Assembly: GCA_945874455.1 (NCBI GenBank)
Contig: CAMCHO010000002.1
Coordinates: 1-64,000 of the forward strand
Source: Opitutus sp. GAS368
GTDB lineage: Bacteria > Verrucomicrobiota > Verrucomicrobiia > Opitutales > Opitutaceae
Direction: 5' to 3'
DNA length: 64,000 bases
In this document: positions 8,271-17,435 of the stretch, piece after piece
How the letters are laid out: every line of letters begins with the position of its first letter
How positions within the stretch are numbered: position 1 is the first letter of the stretch
Program-made: the position numbers and the translations under genes
The notes under the pieces: model-generated
Databases searched by the model: none
The model's input: the letters and a program-made list of their open reading frames with translations, nothing else
What the model was told of the DNA's origin: nothing

Positions 8271-9218
8271 TTAAGGCGAAGGAACGGAGGGGAATATTTT
8301 TTCCCAGCGGGCGAATTCGCGAGCGAGGGCTGCGGTGAGGGCGGCGAGGGACTCGGGTGGTGGCGTACGGGTGAAGCCGTGCTGGAAGAGAAACGTGCGC
8401 AGGGCGAGGCCGCGGTCTTGGTAGCGGGGCTCGCGAAGGATTTTTTCGGAGCATTCGAGGCACCACTCGCGGAGGGCTCCCGGGTCGGTGACGAGCTCCT
8501 GCTGCCAGCGGCGGGCGAGGCGGTAGGAGTTTTCTTCGTCGTGAAGTTTCCGGCCAACGGAGGCGCTGATATGGTGGCGGACGACGCTACGAAGGGCGAC
8601 CGCGTTGGTGCGACCGACCGCGCGGGCCCGGAAACAGAGGTCGACGTCTTCACCGCCGTTGACGTAGCCCTCGTCGAAGCCGCCGAGTTGCTGCCACAGC
8701 GCGCGTTTGACGAGCACGCAGGCCCCGGTGAGGGCGGGGACGGGGCGGACGGAGGAAAATAAACGCGAGCGACGCGCGGGGAGGGCGCGGTCGTGAACGG
8801 GTTTACCCTGCTGATTGATGATGATGCCGGTGTGGTCGATGGCACCCGTGCCGGCGTCGAGCTGAATGTTGCCGATGAGCCCGGCGCGGTCGGCGAGCGA
8901 GCGGTGGGCGCCGAGCATGGGTTCGAGCCAGCGAGGGAGGAAAACGAGATCGTTATTGAGGAGGGCGAGCACGTCGCCGCGGGCGATCGCGATGGCGCGG
9001 TTGTTGGCGGCGGCGTAACCGAGATTGCGGTCGTTGAGGACCACGCGAAAAGGTGGGCCGAGGGTGGCCAGCCAGGAACGGGTGTCGTCGGTGCTACCGT
9101 CGTCGACGAGAATAATTTCGTGCGTGAGACCGGCGGGGAGCGTGGCTTGCAGGCTCGCAACACAGGCGCGGGTGAGCGCGAGGTTGTTGAAAAGGGGAAT
9201 GATGAAGCTGACCTGCAC
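8271..9218 (-). CDS. Glycosyltransferase family 2 (rhamnosyltransferase-like)
   Basis: 315-residue GT2 enzyme. Visible motifs: VSFIIPLFNNLALT at the N-terminus, ILVDDGSTDDT, LNDRNLGYAAANNRAI, LLNNDLVFLPRWLEPM (metal-binding NND replacing DxD), GACVLVKRALWQQLGGFDEGYVNGGEDVDLCFRA with the GGEDVD acid. These match O-antigen/rhamnosyl GT2 enzymes acting in the cytoplasm. No ATG precedes the conserved start; I use the GTG just before QVSFI, since the region upstream has no start codon in a family-like context and runs into rmlA. The gene is 80 bp downstream of rmlA on the same strand, so it probably uses the dTDP-sugar made there (inference). Confidence 0.87.
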   Translation of the reverse strand: MQVSFIIPLFNNLALTRACVASLQATLPAGLTHEIILVDDGSTDDTRSWLATLGPPFRVVLNDRNLGYAAANNRAIAIARGDVLALLNNDLVFLPRWLEPMLGAHRSLADRAGLIGNIQLDAGTGAIDHTGIIINQQGKPVHDRALPARRSRLFSSVRPVPALTGACVLVKRALWQQLGGFDEGYVNGGEDVDLCFRARAVGRTNAVALRSVVRHHISASVGRKLHDEENSYRLARRWQQELVTDPGALREWCLECSEKILREPRYQDRGLALRTFLFQHGFTRTPPPESLAALTAALAREFARWEKIFPSVPSP

Positions 9219-9298
9219 GCGAGGGCGCGGGATGCGCGGCGCGCCCCGCGAGTTTAAGTTTAAGGTGACGGGGAGCGGCGCGCTGACGAGCGGCGGCC

Positions 9299-10225
9299 CT
9301 ACGCTTCGGAGGCGAGGCGGCGGAGGTAGGCGCCGTAGGAGGATTTGCCGAGACGGGTGATGTTGGCGTTGAGGCCGGCGCGGTCGATCCAACCTTTGCG
9401 GTAGGCGATCTCCTCAAGGCACGCAATTTTGAGGCCTTGGCGGTTTTCAATCACGGAGACGAATTGAGCGGCCTCGAGGAGGGAGTCGTGCGTACCGGTG
9501 TCGAGCCAAGCGGTGCCGCGGCCGAGGAGTTCCACGCGGAGAGTGCCGGCGTCGAGGTAGAGCCGGTTGAGGTCGGTGATCTCGAGTTCACCGCGTTTGG
9601 AGGGCTTGAGGGTGCGCGAGATTTTGACGACATCAGCGTCGTAGAAATAGATGCCGGGGATGGCGTAGTTGGATTTCGGTTGCGCGGGTTTTTCCTCGAG
9701 GGAAAGGACGCGACCATCGGCGGCGAACTCGACGACGCCGTAGCTGGTGGGGTCGGCGACGTGGTAGCCAAAAATGGTGGCTCCGCTGGTGCGGGCCCCG
9801 GCGGCTTCGAGCGAGCGCGTGAAATCGTGGCCGTAGAAAAGGTTGTCGCCGAGGACGAGGGCCGAGGGTTCGGAGCCGGTGAGGAAGCCGGTGTCGCCGG
9901 CGATATGGAAGGCCTGGGCGAGGCCATCGGGGCTGGGCTGCTCGGCGTAGGAGAGCTTGAGGCCGAGGTTGGTGCCGTCGCCGAGCAGTTTTTTAAAGAG
10001 CGGGAGATCGGTGGGGGTGGAGATGACGAGGACCTCGCGAATGCCGGCGAGCATCAGGACCGACAGCGGGTAATAGATCATCGGTTTATCGTAAACCGGC
10101 ATGAGCTGCTTGGAGACGGCGATAGTGAGGGGCCAGAGGCGCGTGCCGGAGCCTCCGGCGAGAATTATCCCGCGACGGGAGGACGCGCCAGTTGAAGTGG
10201 GAAGTTGAAGTGGAAGAGAAGGCAT
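9299..10225 (-). CDS. rmlA: Glucose-1-phosphate thymidylyltransferase
   Basis: 308 residues. It makes dTDP-glucose from dTTP and glucose 1-phosphate, the first step to dTDP-rhamnose and other deoxysugars. Seen: the nucleotide-binding [16 protein letters not shown] loop with the conserved R, then [74 protein letters not shown] and YFYDADVV, all diagnostic for RmlA. About 16 extra residues precede the usual start. It is in the same direction as rmlB (about 0.4 kb upstream, separated by a broken four-helix-bundle gene) and a GT2 gene downstream. Confidence 0.97.
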   Translation of the reverse strand: MPSLPLQLPTSTGASSRRGIILAGGSGTRLWPLTIAVSKQLMPVYDKPMIYYPLSVLMLAGIREVLVISTPTDLPLFKKLLGDGTNLGLKLSYAEQPSPDGLAQAFHIAGDTGFLTGSEPSALVLGDNLFYGHDFTRSLEAAGARTSGATIFGYHVADPTSYGVVEFAADGRVLSLEEKPAQPKSNYAIPGIYFYDADVVKISRTLKPSKRGELEITDLNRLYLDAGTLRVELLGRGTAWLDTGTHDSLLEAAQFVSVIENRQGLKIACLEEIAYRKGWIDRAGLNANITRLGKSSYGAYLRRLASEA

Positions 10226-10237
10226 CGGAGGGAGTCT

Positions 10238-10593
10238 TTAGCGGTCGAGGGATTTGATGAGGCCGTGGATCATGCGGGAGATTTCGCGGAGTTCGGCCAC
10301 GAGAACGCGCCCAGTGTCGGAGGCAACGTAAGATAGCGCGATGCCCGGAGCATCTGCGAGCGGGTTTCTCCAGCGGAGCCTTTGGCGTAGCCGAGGAACT
10401 GCTTGAACTCAGCTTTGCTGGTGCGCTCTGCGCCCTCAGCGATGTTGTCGGAAATGCTGTTCGCCGAGCGGGTGATCTGACCCTTGAAGCCCCCGTCGCG
10501 GCAGTCGGCGAGGAGGCGATAGACCTCAATGCTCAAGCCGTGCGAACGGCGCCACACCTCAAGTTTCTCGAAGGACTCGTCGGCAGATTCCAT
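10238..10593 (-). pseudogene. Four-helix-bundle protein, frameshifted
   Basis: The first part (to 10270) reads MESADESFEKLEVWRRSHGL, then FKGQITRSANSISDNIAEGAERTSKAEF and ETRSQMLRA, the conserved core of the PF05635 four-helix-bundle family related to 23S rRNA intervening-sequence proteins. After that the frame ends in an unrelated tail (PPTLGAFSWPNSAKSPA). The expected C-terminal helix, SDTGRVLVAELREISRMIHG followed by LIKSLDR and a stop at 10238, is present in another frame. A single indel near 10330-10360 therefore breaks the gene. Whether it is a real mutation or a sequencing error cannot be told. These small proteins often sit as strays within polysaccharide clusters, as here between rmlA and rmlB; their role is unknown. 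Confidence 0.75.
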
Positions 10594-10632
10594 GATGCTT
10601 CGACTTAAACTTATTGCTTAAACTGCCGGCGT

Positions 10633-11700
10633 TTAGCCGGCGTGGCCGAGACGTTCACGGGAGTATTTCTTGGCGGTGATGTCGGCGGCCCAGCTGCGGT
10701 GGGTGAGATACCAGTCGACGGTTTTGGCGATGCCGGTGGTGAAGTTTTCCTGGGGAGCCCAGCCGAGCTCGGACTGGAGTTTCGTGCAGTCGATGGCGTA
10801 GCGACGGTCGTGGCCGGGGCGGTCAGCGACGTAGGTGATTTGGGAGGCGTAGGGTTGGCCGTCGGCGCGCGGGGATTTTTGGTCGAGGAGGGCGCAGATG
10901 GTGTTAACGATTTCGATATTCGGTTTTTCGTTCAGGCCGCCGATGTTGTAGGTCTCGCCGAGGCGGCCTTTTTGGAGGACGAGCCAGATCGCGGCGGCGT
11001 GGTCTTCGACGTAGAGCCAGTCGCGGATCTGCATGCCGTCGCCGTAGACGGGGAGATGTTTTCCCTCGAGGGCGTTGAGAATGACGAGCGGGATGAGTTT
11101 TTCGGGGAAGTGAAAGGGCCCGTAGTTGTTTGAGCAGTTCGTCGTGAGGGTCGGGAAATGGTAGGTGTGCTGGAAGGAGCGGACGAGGTGGTCGCTGGAG
11201 GCTTTGGACGCCGCGTAGGGAGAATTAGGGGCGAAGGGAGTCTCCTCGGTGAAGGCCGGATCGGTGAGGGAGAGGGTGCCGTAGACCTCGTCGGTGGAAA
11301 CGTGGAGGAAACGGAAGGCGGCTTTCTTAGCCTCGGGGAGTTTCGACCAGTAAAGGCGCGAGCAATTGAGGAGGCGGAGCGTGCCGACGACGTTCGTTTG
11401 GATGAAGGGCTCGGGGGAATCGATGGAGCGGTCGACGTGGGACTCGGCCGCGAAGTTGACGACGGCGTCGATCTGGTGTTCGGCGAGGAGGCGGGTGACG
11501 AGGGTGGTATCGCCGATATCGCCGTGCGCGAAAACGTAGCGCGAGTCGTTTGCGAGGTCGGCGAGGTTGGCGGGGTTGCCCGCGTAGGTGAGCGCGTCGA
11601 GGTTGACGAGCTTGGTCAGTGGTGAGCCTTTTTCAGTGAGGCGCTGACGGATGAAGTTGCTGCCGATAAAGCCGGCGCCGCCGGTGACGAGGAGGTTCAT
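10633..11700 (-). CDS. rmlB: dTDP-glucose 4,6-dehydratase
   Basis: 355 residues, the usual RmlB length. It converts dTDP-glucose to dTDP-4-keto-6-deoxyglucose with bound NAD. Seen: [63 protein letters not shown] with the catalytic D/E pair next to it, the intact YAASK of the active site, [19 protein letters not shown], and DWLYVEDH. The start codon lies 3 bp inside the stop of the RelE-like toxin gene upstream, so translation may be coupled to the toxin-antitoxin module. It is the second enzyme of the pathway begun by rmlA. Confidence 0.97.
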   Translation of the reverse strand: MNLLVTGGAGFIGSNFIRQRLTEKGSPLTKLVNLDALTYAGNPANLADLANDSRYVFAHGDIGDTTLVTRLLAEHQIDAVVNFAAESHVDRSIDSPEPFIQTNVVGTLRLLNCSRLYWSKLPEAKKAAFRFLHVSTDEVYGTLSLTDPAFTEETPFAPNSPYAASKASSDHLVRSFQHTYHFPTLTTNCSNNYGPFHFPEKLIPLVILNALEGKHLPVYGDGMQIRDWLYVEDHAAAIWLVLQKGRLGETYNIGGLNEKPNIEIVNTICALLDQKSPRADGQPYASQITYVADRPGHDRRYAIDCTKLQSELGWAPQENFTTGIAKTVDWYLTHRSWAADITAKKYSRERLGHAG

Positions 11701-11954
11701 GGAAGGGGAGTTATTTCCGTTACGCGGATGCTTTGAGTAGCATGGTCAGCGTGATAGCTGATGAGGTGGCCCTCGTTTTCGACGACCGCCAAGGGCAGTC
11801 CATCGTCGTCTTGCAGGGTGAAAAGCGAGGGCTGAAACGGGTGGAGGGCAAGCGCCTCGATCGCGCGTTCGAGTTGCTTGCGGCGGCGCTTCGATAGGCC
11901 GGACAAATAATAATACGCGGCACCTTCAACCGACCAGGAATAGTCGAGATTCAC
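11697..11954 (-). CDS. RelE/ParE-like toxin of a type II TA pair
   Basis: 85 residues from a GTG start: [40 protein letters not shown], then [33 protein letters not shown]. Length, basic helix pair and beta-rich tail ending in a short strand match RelE/ParE mRNA interferase or gyrase-poison folds, although this particular subgroup is not certain. The GTG overlaps the stop of the upstream antitoxin by 4 bp (GTGA), the classic antitoxin-first arrangement. The longer frame reaching 12125 overlaps the antitoxin and is not used. It ends inside the first codons of rmlB. Confidence 0.7.
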   Translation of the reverse strand: MNLDYSWSVEGAAYYYLSGLSKRRRKQLERAIEALALHPFQPSLFTLQDDDGLPLAVVENEGHLISYHADHATQSIRVTEITPLP

Positions 11955-12181
11955 GCGGCCTTGCGTTTCCGTACCTTGCTTTGATCGAGCGCGCGGACGC
12001 GCCGGTAATATTCCTCCGACGTGATTTCGTTGCCCGCCTGCATACTCCGGCGTCGCCGTGTCATCTCGGACCTCCAAGCGGGATTGCTGGCGCGATCTTT
12101 CGCGAACAGATACGCTTTCATCCAAGCCCGCTCCTTGGCGGTCAATTTGTCCGCAGTCTGCTTGAGTTCGGCGATCGACAT
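11951..12181 (-). CDS. Putative antitoxin paired with RelE-like toxin
   Basis: 76-residue, strongly charged protein: MSIAELKQTADKLTAKERAW, then a basic centre (EMTRRRRSM) and [26 protein letters not shown]. Size, helix-forming N-terminus and position directly before a RelE-like toxin with a 4-bp overlap support an antitoxin role. I do not recognise a named family. It is 17 bp downstream of the rmlD-like gene on the same strand, so the pair is embedded in the dTDP-sugar operon. Confidence 0.65.
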   Translation of the reverse strand: MSIAELKQTADKLTAKERAWMKAYLFAKDRASNPAWRSEMTRRRRSMQAGNEITSEEYYRRVRALDQSKVRKRKAA

Positions 12182-12197
12182 GGGGGCACGTTACGGC

Positions 12198-13070
12198 TTA
12201 TGCCGCCCTTTTCCAGTTTTTTAGGTCGCGGGCGACGGCCTCGTGGACCTCGGTCATGACGATGCCGACGGAGGCGAGCTTGGCGGAGGTCATGACGCAG
12301 TTGGAGCGGGGGGTCTTGGCGGCGGTGTGCATGAAGTCGTTTTCGTCTTTGAAGAAAACGTAGTTCTTCGGGCAGACGCCGCTCTTCAGGATGAGGTCGA
12401 CGACCTCGTGGGTGGTGACGTGGCCGGGATTGGTGACGTTGTAGGTGCCGAACGGGACGCGTTTTTCCCAGCAGGCGAAGGTGGCGGCGACGAATTCCTC
12501 GAGTTGCGAAATGGAATTTTCCGCGGCGAGGAGCGTCTGGTAGCGCATCAGCTTGGTGAGGTAGTTGCGTGGGTTTTCCTCGTGGTTGAAGGGGATGCGG
12601 AGGCGCCACGTGTAGACGTGGGGCGTGCCGGCGAGGACTTCCTCACCGAGGGCTTTGGTGCCGCTGTAGAACGAGCAGTTGTTGGTACGGAACGTAAAAT
12701 TAGGTGTGTCCGTCTCGCTGAAGCCGGTGCCGTCGGGACGGGAGCCGGTGTAGATGCAGCCCGAGGAAACGTGTCCCCACGGGACGCCAGCGTCGGTGCA
12801 GGCGGAGGCGACGATGCCAGGAAAGACGCCGTTGCCGAAGAGGCATTCCGCGCGGTGGAGTTCGCAGGCGTCGACGTTGGGCTTACCGGTGTAGCCGGCG
12901 GCGTTGATGAGAAACTCAGGCCGGTCGCGGAGGAGGGCGTCGCGGAGGACGGCGGGGTTGGTGTAATCCACGTCGGCGCGGCGCAGATTGCGAAAGGGGA
13001 TACCTTTGCGCGCGAGCAGCGACTGATAAGCTTGGCCGACGTAACCGGAACCACCGAGCAGATAAATCAT
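12198..13070 (-). CDS. RmlD-like NAD(P)-dependent sugar-nucleotide reductase
   Basis: 290 residues. Seen: MIYLLGGSGYVGQAYQSLL (Rossmann nucleotide site), DVDYTNPAVLRDALLRDRPEFLINAAGYTG (the RmlD-like DVxD and NAAxY segments), SSGCIYTG, and the intact catalytic YSGTK. The family (RmlD_sub_bind) includes dTDP-4-dehydrorhamnose reductase, the last step of dTDP-rhamnose synthesis. This copy is divergent, for example in the C-terminal VFFKDENDFMHTAAKTPRSN region, so another 4-keto-sugar may be the substrate. I start at the ATG at 13070 in preference to a TTG five codons upstream. It begins the run rmlD-like, antitoxin, toxin, rmlB, rmlA. Confidence 0.82.
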   Translation of the reverse strand: MIYLLGGSGYVGQAYQSLLARKGIPFRNLRRADVDYTNPAVLRDALLRDRPEFLINAAGYTGKPNVDACELHRAECLFGNGVFPGIVASACTDAGVPWGHVSSGCIYTGSRPDGTGFSETDTPNFTFRTNNCSFYSGTKALGEEVLAGTPHVYTWRLRIPFNHEENPRNYLTKLMRYQTLLAAENSISQLEEFVAATFACWEKRVPFGTYNVTNPGHVTTHEVVDLILKSGVCPKNYVFFKDENDFMHTAAKTPRSNCVMTSAKLASVGIVMTEVHEAVARDLKNWKRAA

Positions 13071-13180
13071 AGAGGAAACAAGCAAAGGGGCGCGGGACGG
13101 GGGAACAAGGGTTTTTTGGGGAGAAGGGCGAAGGCGGCTGCTCGGCTGCGCCGCTGTGCTGCTCGCGATGATGAAGGGGG

Positions 13181-13218
13181 AAAAGAAAAACCGCCATTTC
13201 TGGGGAGGGATGGCGGTT
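13181..13218 (-). terminator. Rho-independent terminator after TonB receptor
   Basis: On the minus strand AACCGCCAT, a 12-base loop and ATGGCGGTT form a perfect 9-bp stem followed by a U-rich tract (TTTTTCTTTT). It lies 48 bp after the stop of the TonB-dependent receptor ending at 13266 and separates it from the rmlD-like gene. Confidence 0.85.
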
Positions 13219-13265
13219 GGAAACTGCGGCGAAGAAGGAAGCGGGTGGCCCGCCCTCGCTGGCCG

Positions 13266-16200
13266 TTAGAATTTCAGCTTGGCGCCGAATTGTAGACGCC
13301 AGCGGGATTGGACGTTTTCGAAGACGAAATTGCTGTTCGGGACGGGTGAGTTGAAAGTCGGCGCAATCTTGCCGGCGGCCGTGTAAGTGGCGCCGCCGAG
13401 ATTGAGACGGCGGAAGACGTCGTTGCTGATCAAAATCGGCTCCTCGTAGTAGTTGAATAATTTTTTGCTGAGGAAGGAGCCTAAGTTGACGAAGTCGGCG
13501 AACACCTCCAGCTGCACGTGCGAGTGGAGCGGGATGGTCTGCGAAATCTTGAAGTCGAGGCGGTTGACCCACGGCTGCCGGAAGGCGTTTTTCGGAGCGA
13601 AGTCACCGGCGAATTTTGCGAGACCGCGAGTGTTGATAAAGTCGAAGTAGGCGGCCTGCGTCGTGGCGGACATGCCGGAAAAATCGAAGCGGGCGTCGGC
13701 CGGGCCGGACGGGACGGCGACGAGATCGTTGTCGGCGCGGCTGTCGCCGTTGAGGTCGGTGTTGTAAACATAACTGAAGGGATTGCCGGAGCGACCCTCG
13801 TAGTAAAGGGACGTGAGCGTCTTCCACTGTTTCTTGAACTCGAATTCGCGGGTGAGCGTGAGCTGGAAGCGATCGCGGACCTCGAAGTCCGAGTGGGCCT
13901 CTTCGACGGCGCCCTGATTGAAGACGGGGTTGCGCTGCCAAGTGCCGGAGGCGGTCGTCTGGCCGAAGGCTTGGGCTTCGGTGGAGCGACCCCGGGTGTA
14001 GCTGAAGTTGGAGGCCCAGCGGTTTTTCAGGGGACGGTCCCACATGAACGTGAGGTAGCCGGATTCACCGGTGGCGCGTTGGCTGACGTGGTAGACGTTT
14101 ACAAATTCGGCGAAGCGGGCGTTGGCGATCGAGCTGGGGTTGCCGGCGAAGCGCTGGCGACCATCGGCGCCGCGCGTGGTCGGACGGAGGTTGTCGTTGG
14201 TGACGAAGAGGGTCTTGTCGTTGTAAGTTTGGACGAACTCGAGCGACACGATGGAGTCGAAGAGCGCGAGTTTACGCTCGACGGCGAGGTTGCCGCGCCA
14301 GACGGACGGGAGTTTGATTTTGTCGTCGCTGAGATTGATCTCGTAGCGACCGCCGGCGGGGATCGCAGCGGCTGAGCCGATGGCGTTGGCGGGATCAAAG
14401 GTGCTTTGCAGGTAGGGCACGACGCCGGCGGGGGGCGTCAGGATGTTGAAGCGGCCGACGCCGGGATTCGAGTAGGAGTTGGAGAAAAACACCCACGGCG
14501 CGCGGCCCATGAAGTGGCCGACGCCGCCGCGAAACTGGACGGTGCGGTCGTCGGTGGGCGTCCAATTAAAGCTGAGACGCGGCGAGACGGTGGAAGTGCC
14601 GTCGACGGTGCCGTCGTTGCGATAGCCGAAGCGATCGAGGAAGAGTGGGTTGAACGGGGGGCGGGTGCCGCTGGCGACCATGTCGTAGCGGAGGCCGGCG
14701 AGCAACGTGAGGCGCGAGTGCACGTTCCATTTTGCTTGGCCGAAGAGGCCGGTGACGGCGGATTTGCTGACGTCGGCGGGCGGGGTGCCCTGCACGTAGA
14801 AGGCGCGGCTGAACGAGCTGATCGTGTCGGCCTGGAAGGCGGCGAGGTTGGCGAAATCGAAGAGGCCGTAGGAACCGGCGCGGAAGAGATTGTAGAAATC
14901 GTTTTCCTCGCGGTCGAAGCCGCCCGAGAACGTGAAGTCTTTCCAGAAATAATCGCCGGTGGCGCTGTAGCTCTTGGTGTCGACGAAGACCTGGTTCCCC
15001 TGGCGAAACTGTTCGGTACCGGCGACGAGGACGCCGTTGGTGACGGGATTGCCGCCGCGATCCAGACCAGGGAGGCCGAAGATGTGGATCTCAGGCAGGG
15101 TGGCGACGGTGGGGGTGAGCTGGTCCTGCTGGATGGTATTGAAGCGGACCTCGGTTTTGAAGTCGGGCGACCATTGGCTGAAGAGCGAAGTGGCGAGGGT
15201 CTTTTCCTTGCGGCTCTGCGCGTAGAAGTTCGAGGAGTAGGCCGTCGTAGCGCCGCCCGCGAGGGACACGCCGTTGAACGTCGTGCTGCCGTAGCTGCCG
15301 AACTGAGGGACGGTGCCCTCGGTCTCGCTGTAGCGGACGGAGAGGCGCTGGCCGGTGATGATATTCCAATCGAGCTTGGCGAGTTGTTTTTTGTCTTCGG
15401 ACTCGTTGGTGGCGTTGCCGCCGACGCTGCCCCACGGGGAGGTTTTGCCGCTCTGGGTATTGATCTGGGCGAGGCGGGCATCGACGGCGCTGACGGTGGC
15501 GGCGGAAGGCGTGAAGCCGGCCTGCAACGGAGCCGTGATGCGGTTGAACTTCTCGTAGTTCAGGAAAAAGAAGAGTTTGTTTTGGATGATGGGGCCGCCG
15601 AGGGTGGCGCCCATGGTCGTGCGTTTGAGCGCGGGGACGACGCCGAGTGTAGGGCCAGGGGCGATGTCGGCGCCCTGACCGCGGAGGCCGAAGATCCGGT
15701 CTTTGGATACGAGGTAATAGGCCGAGCCGTGGAACTGGTTGGTACCGCTCTTGGTGACGGCGTTGATGGAGGCACCGGTGAAACCGCTCTCGCGGGCGTC
15801 ATAGGGGGAGACCTGCACGGAGAGCTGCTCGAGTGTGTCGATCGAGAGGGGATTGAAGAAGGAAGCGAGGCCGCTGCCGTTGAGGCCGAACTGATCGTTG
15901 ATGCGGGCGCCGTCGATGAGGATGGAATTGTAACGGTTGTTTTGGCCGAGGGCGGTGAGGTGGGCCTCCTCGCGGTCGTTGGCGCTCGACATCGAGCGGA
16001 GGGTGACGAACGGCGAGGCGCTGATCACATCGGCGAACGAACGCTGCGTGGTGGGTTTGGCGGCGAGGCGGGCGGCGTTGAGGAGGCTCCCGGCCCCGGT
16101 GGCGGCGGAGTCGAGTTCGTTGGACTCGCCTTTGACGGTGAATTTCTCGAGCGAAACGATATCACCGGCGGAAGGTGTGACCGCGAAATTCACCTCAAGA

Positions 16201-16556
16201 TCGGAGCCAAGCTGGGTGGTGAGGTCGGTGCGTTCGGCGGCCTTGAGGGAAGCGCCGCTCACGGCCACGGTGTAGGGCCCGCCGGAGATCAGTCCGCGGA
16301 AATTATAGCGGCCGTTCTCGCCGGTGGCAGCGCGGTAGGCGGTGCCCGTGGGAGTGTGCGTGGCGGTGACGGCGGCACCGGCGATCGGCTTGCCGCTGGT
16401 GTCGCGGACGACGCCGGTCAGACCGGAGGTGATGATGCCTTGCGCAGAGGCGTAAGGAGCGAGGGCGAGTGGCGCGAGCGCCAGGCCGAGAATTGCGAAG
16501 GCTGCGCCCACAGAGCGGGCAGTCTTCGCGAAGGAGGAGTGGTGAGGCGAGGTCAT
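13266..16556 (-). CDS. TonB-dependent receptor with carboxypeptidase-like domain
   Basis: 1096-residue outer-membrane receptor. An N-terminal signal peptide ends near AQGIITSG; residues 45-125 form a carboxypeptidase-regulatory-like beta sandwich (LTGVVRDTSGKPIAGAAVTA, GRYNFRGL); the plug follows (residues 150-280, with QRSFADVISASPFV, RYNSILIDGARIND, SINAVTKSGTNQFHGSAYY), then a long beta-barrel ending RLQFGAKLKF with the terminal Phe used for BAM recognition. This is the OmpA/Oar-like TonB receptor type that imports large or unusual ligands. It stands alone, with its own terminator and a 117-bp upstream gap, among polysaccharide genes. The ligand is unknown. Confidence 0.93.
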   Translation of the reverse strand: MTSPHHSSFAKTARSVGAAFAILGLALAPLALAPYASAQGIITSGLTGVVRDTSGKPIAGAAVTATHTPTGTAYRAATGENGRYNFRGLISGGPYTVAVSGASLKAAERTDLTTQLGSDLEVNFAVTPSAGDIVSLEKFTVKGESNELDSAATGAGSLLNAARLAAKPTTQRSFADVISASPFVTLRSMSSANDREEAHLTALGQNNRYNSILIDGARINDQFGLNGSGLASFFNPLSIDTLEQLSVQVSPYDARESGFTGASINAVTKSGTNQFHGSAYYLVSKDRIFGLRGQGADIAPGPTLGVVPALKRTTMGATLGGPIIQNKLFFFLNYEKFNRITAPLQAGFTPSAATVSAVDARLAQINTQSGKTSPWGSVGGNATNESEDKKQLAKLDWNIITGQRLSVRYSETEGTVPQFGSYGSTTFNGVSLAGGATTAYSSNFYAQSRKEKTLATSLFSQWSPDFKTEVRFNTIQQDQLTPTVATLPEIHIFGLPGLDRGGNPVTNGVLVAGTEQFRQGNQVFVDTKSYSATGDYFWKDFTFSGGFDREENDFYNLFRAGSYGLFDFANLAAFQADTISSFSRAFYVQGTPPADVSKSAVTGLFGQAKWNVHSRLTLLAGLRYDMVASGTRPPFNPLFLDRFGYRNDGTVDGTSTVSPRLSFNWTPTDDRTVQFRGGVGHFMGRAPWVFFSNSYSNPGVGRFNILTPPAGVVPYLQSTFDPANAIGSAAAIPAGGRYEINLSDDKIKLPSVWRGNLAVERKLALFDSIVSLEFVQTYNDKTLFVTNDNLRPTTRGADGRQRFAGNPSSIANARFAEFVNVYHVSQRATGESGYLTFMWDRPLKNRWASNFSYTRGRSTEAQAFGQTTASGTWQRNPVFNQGAVEEAHSDFEVRDRFQLTLTREFEFKKQWKTLTSLYYEGRSGNPFSYVYNTDLNGDSRADNDLVAVPSGPADARFDFSGMSATTQAAYFDFINTRGLAKFAGDFAPKNAFRQPWVNRLDFKISQTIPLHSHVQLEVFADFVNLGSFLSKKLFNYYEEPILISNDVFRRLNLGGATYTAAGKIAPTFNSPVPNSNFVFENVQSRWRLQFGAKLKF

Positions 16557-16673
16557 GGAATGGGTCAGGTCGAGATAATCGAACCGAGCATTCCGGTGCG
16601 CTCATGCGCCAAGTCCAGCGCCGAGTCGGGGGCCTTCGGCAACAATTCTGTGACAAGCGAGGGGGCGCTTTTG

Positions 16674-17423
16674 TTAGCGCCGCCGGTAGTCCCCGCGGCT
16701 GAAGTATTTCTCCAGCCAGACATACATGCAGATGAAGAAATAGCGGCTGCCCATTTCCTTGATCTTGAGCTTGGCGACGCCGTGCTTGCGATTCTCCCAA
16801 GAGATCGGCGTGAGGGCCCACGAGTAGCCGCGGACGATGGCTTTGAGGGGCAGCTCAACCGTGAGATTGAAGTGCGGGGCGATGAGCGGGCGGCAGCCTT
16901 CGATGACGTGGCGACGGTAGGCTTTGAACGCGTTGGTGGTGTCGTTGAGGCCGTGGCGGAAGAGGACGCGGATGAAGAGATTGGCGAGACGGTTGACGAG
17001 GAGTTTGACGCGCGGGTAGTCGCGGACTTGGCCGCCGCGAATAAAGCGGCTGCCGAAGGCGCATTCGTAGCCCTCGTTGAGCAAGTGCCAATAGCGCACG
17101 GCGTCGGCGGGGGAGTCCGAAGCGTCGGCCATCATGATGACGACGGCATCACCGCGCATGTGGTTCAGGCCGTAAACAATGGCGCGGCCGAAGCCGTGTG
17201 GGCCGGGATTTTGGACGGGGGCGAGCGTGGGGATTTCGGAACGGAGGGACTGGAGGACGGCCCACGTGGAGTCCTTGCTGCCATCGTCGACGACGATGAG
17301 TTCGTGGGGGATACCGGCGCGGGTGAATGCGGCGTAAATGGCGCGGAGCGTGGGCGGGAGGGACGCTTCCTCGTCGCGGGCAGGGAGGACGACGGAGAAA
17401 AGCGTGAGAGGAGCGGGAGCCAT
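16674..17423 (-). CDS. Glycosyltransferase family 2 (DPM1-like)
   Basis: 249 residues: LTLFSVVLPARDEEASLPPT, ELIVVDDGSKDST, GHGFGRAI-type loop (GPHGFGRAIVYGL), VIMMADASDSPAD (DxD equivalent), GSRFIRGG, and DTTNAFKAYRR. These are hallmarks of polyprenyl-phosphate mannosyl/glucosyltransferase relatives without C-terminal membrane helices. It probably transfers one sugar from a nucleotide donor to a lipid carrier or glycan in the cytoplasm. I start at ATG 17423 (MAPAPLTLF); an in-frame GTG at 17447 lies within a repeated element and is less likely. The SDR gene at 17637-18752 lies upstream in the same direction. Confidence 0.88.
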   Translation of the reverse strand: MAPAPLTLFSVVLPARDEEASLPPTLRAIYAAFTRAGIPHELIVVDDGSKDSTWAVLQSLRSEIPTLAPVQNPGPHGFGRAIVYGLNHMRGDAVVIMMADASDSPADAVRYWHLLNEGYECAFGSRFIRGGQVRDYPRVKLLVNRLANLFIRVLFRHGLNDTTNAFKAYRRHVIEGCRPLIAPHFNLTVELPLKAIVRGYSWALTPISWENRKHGVAKLKIKEMGSRYFFICMYVWLEKYFSRGDYRRR

Positions 17424-17435
17424 TACGGGAGCAGA

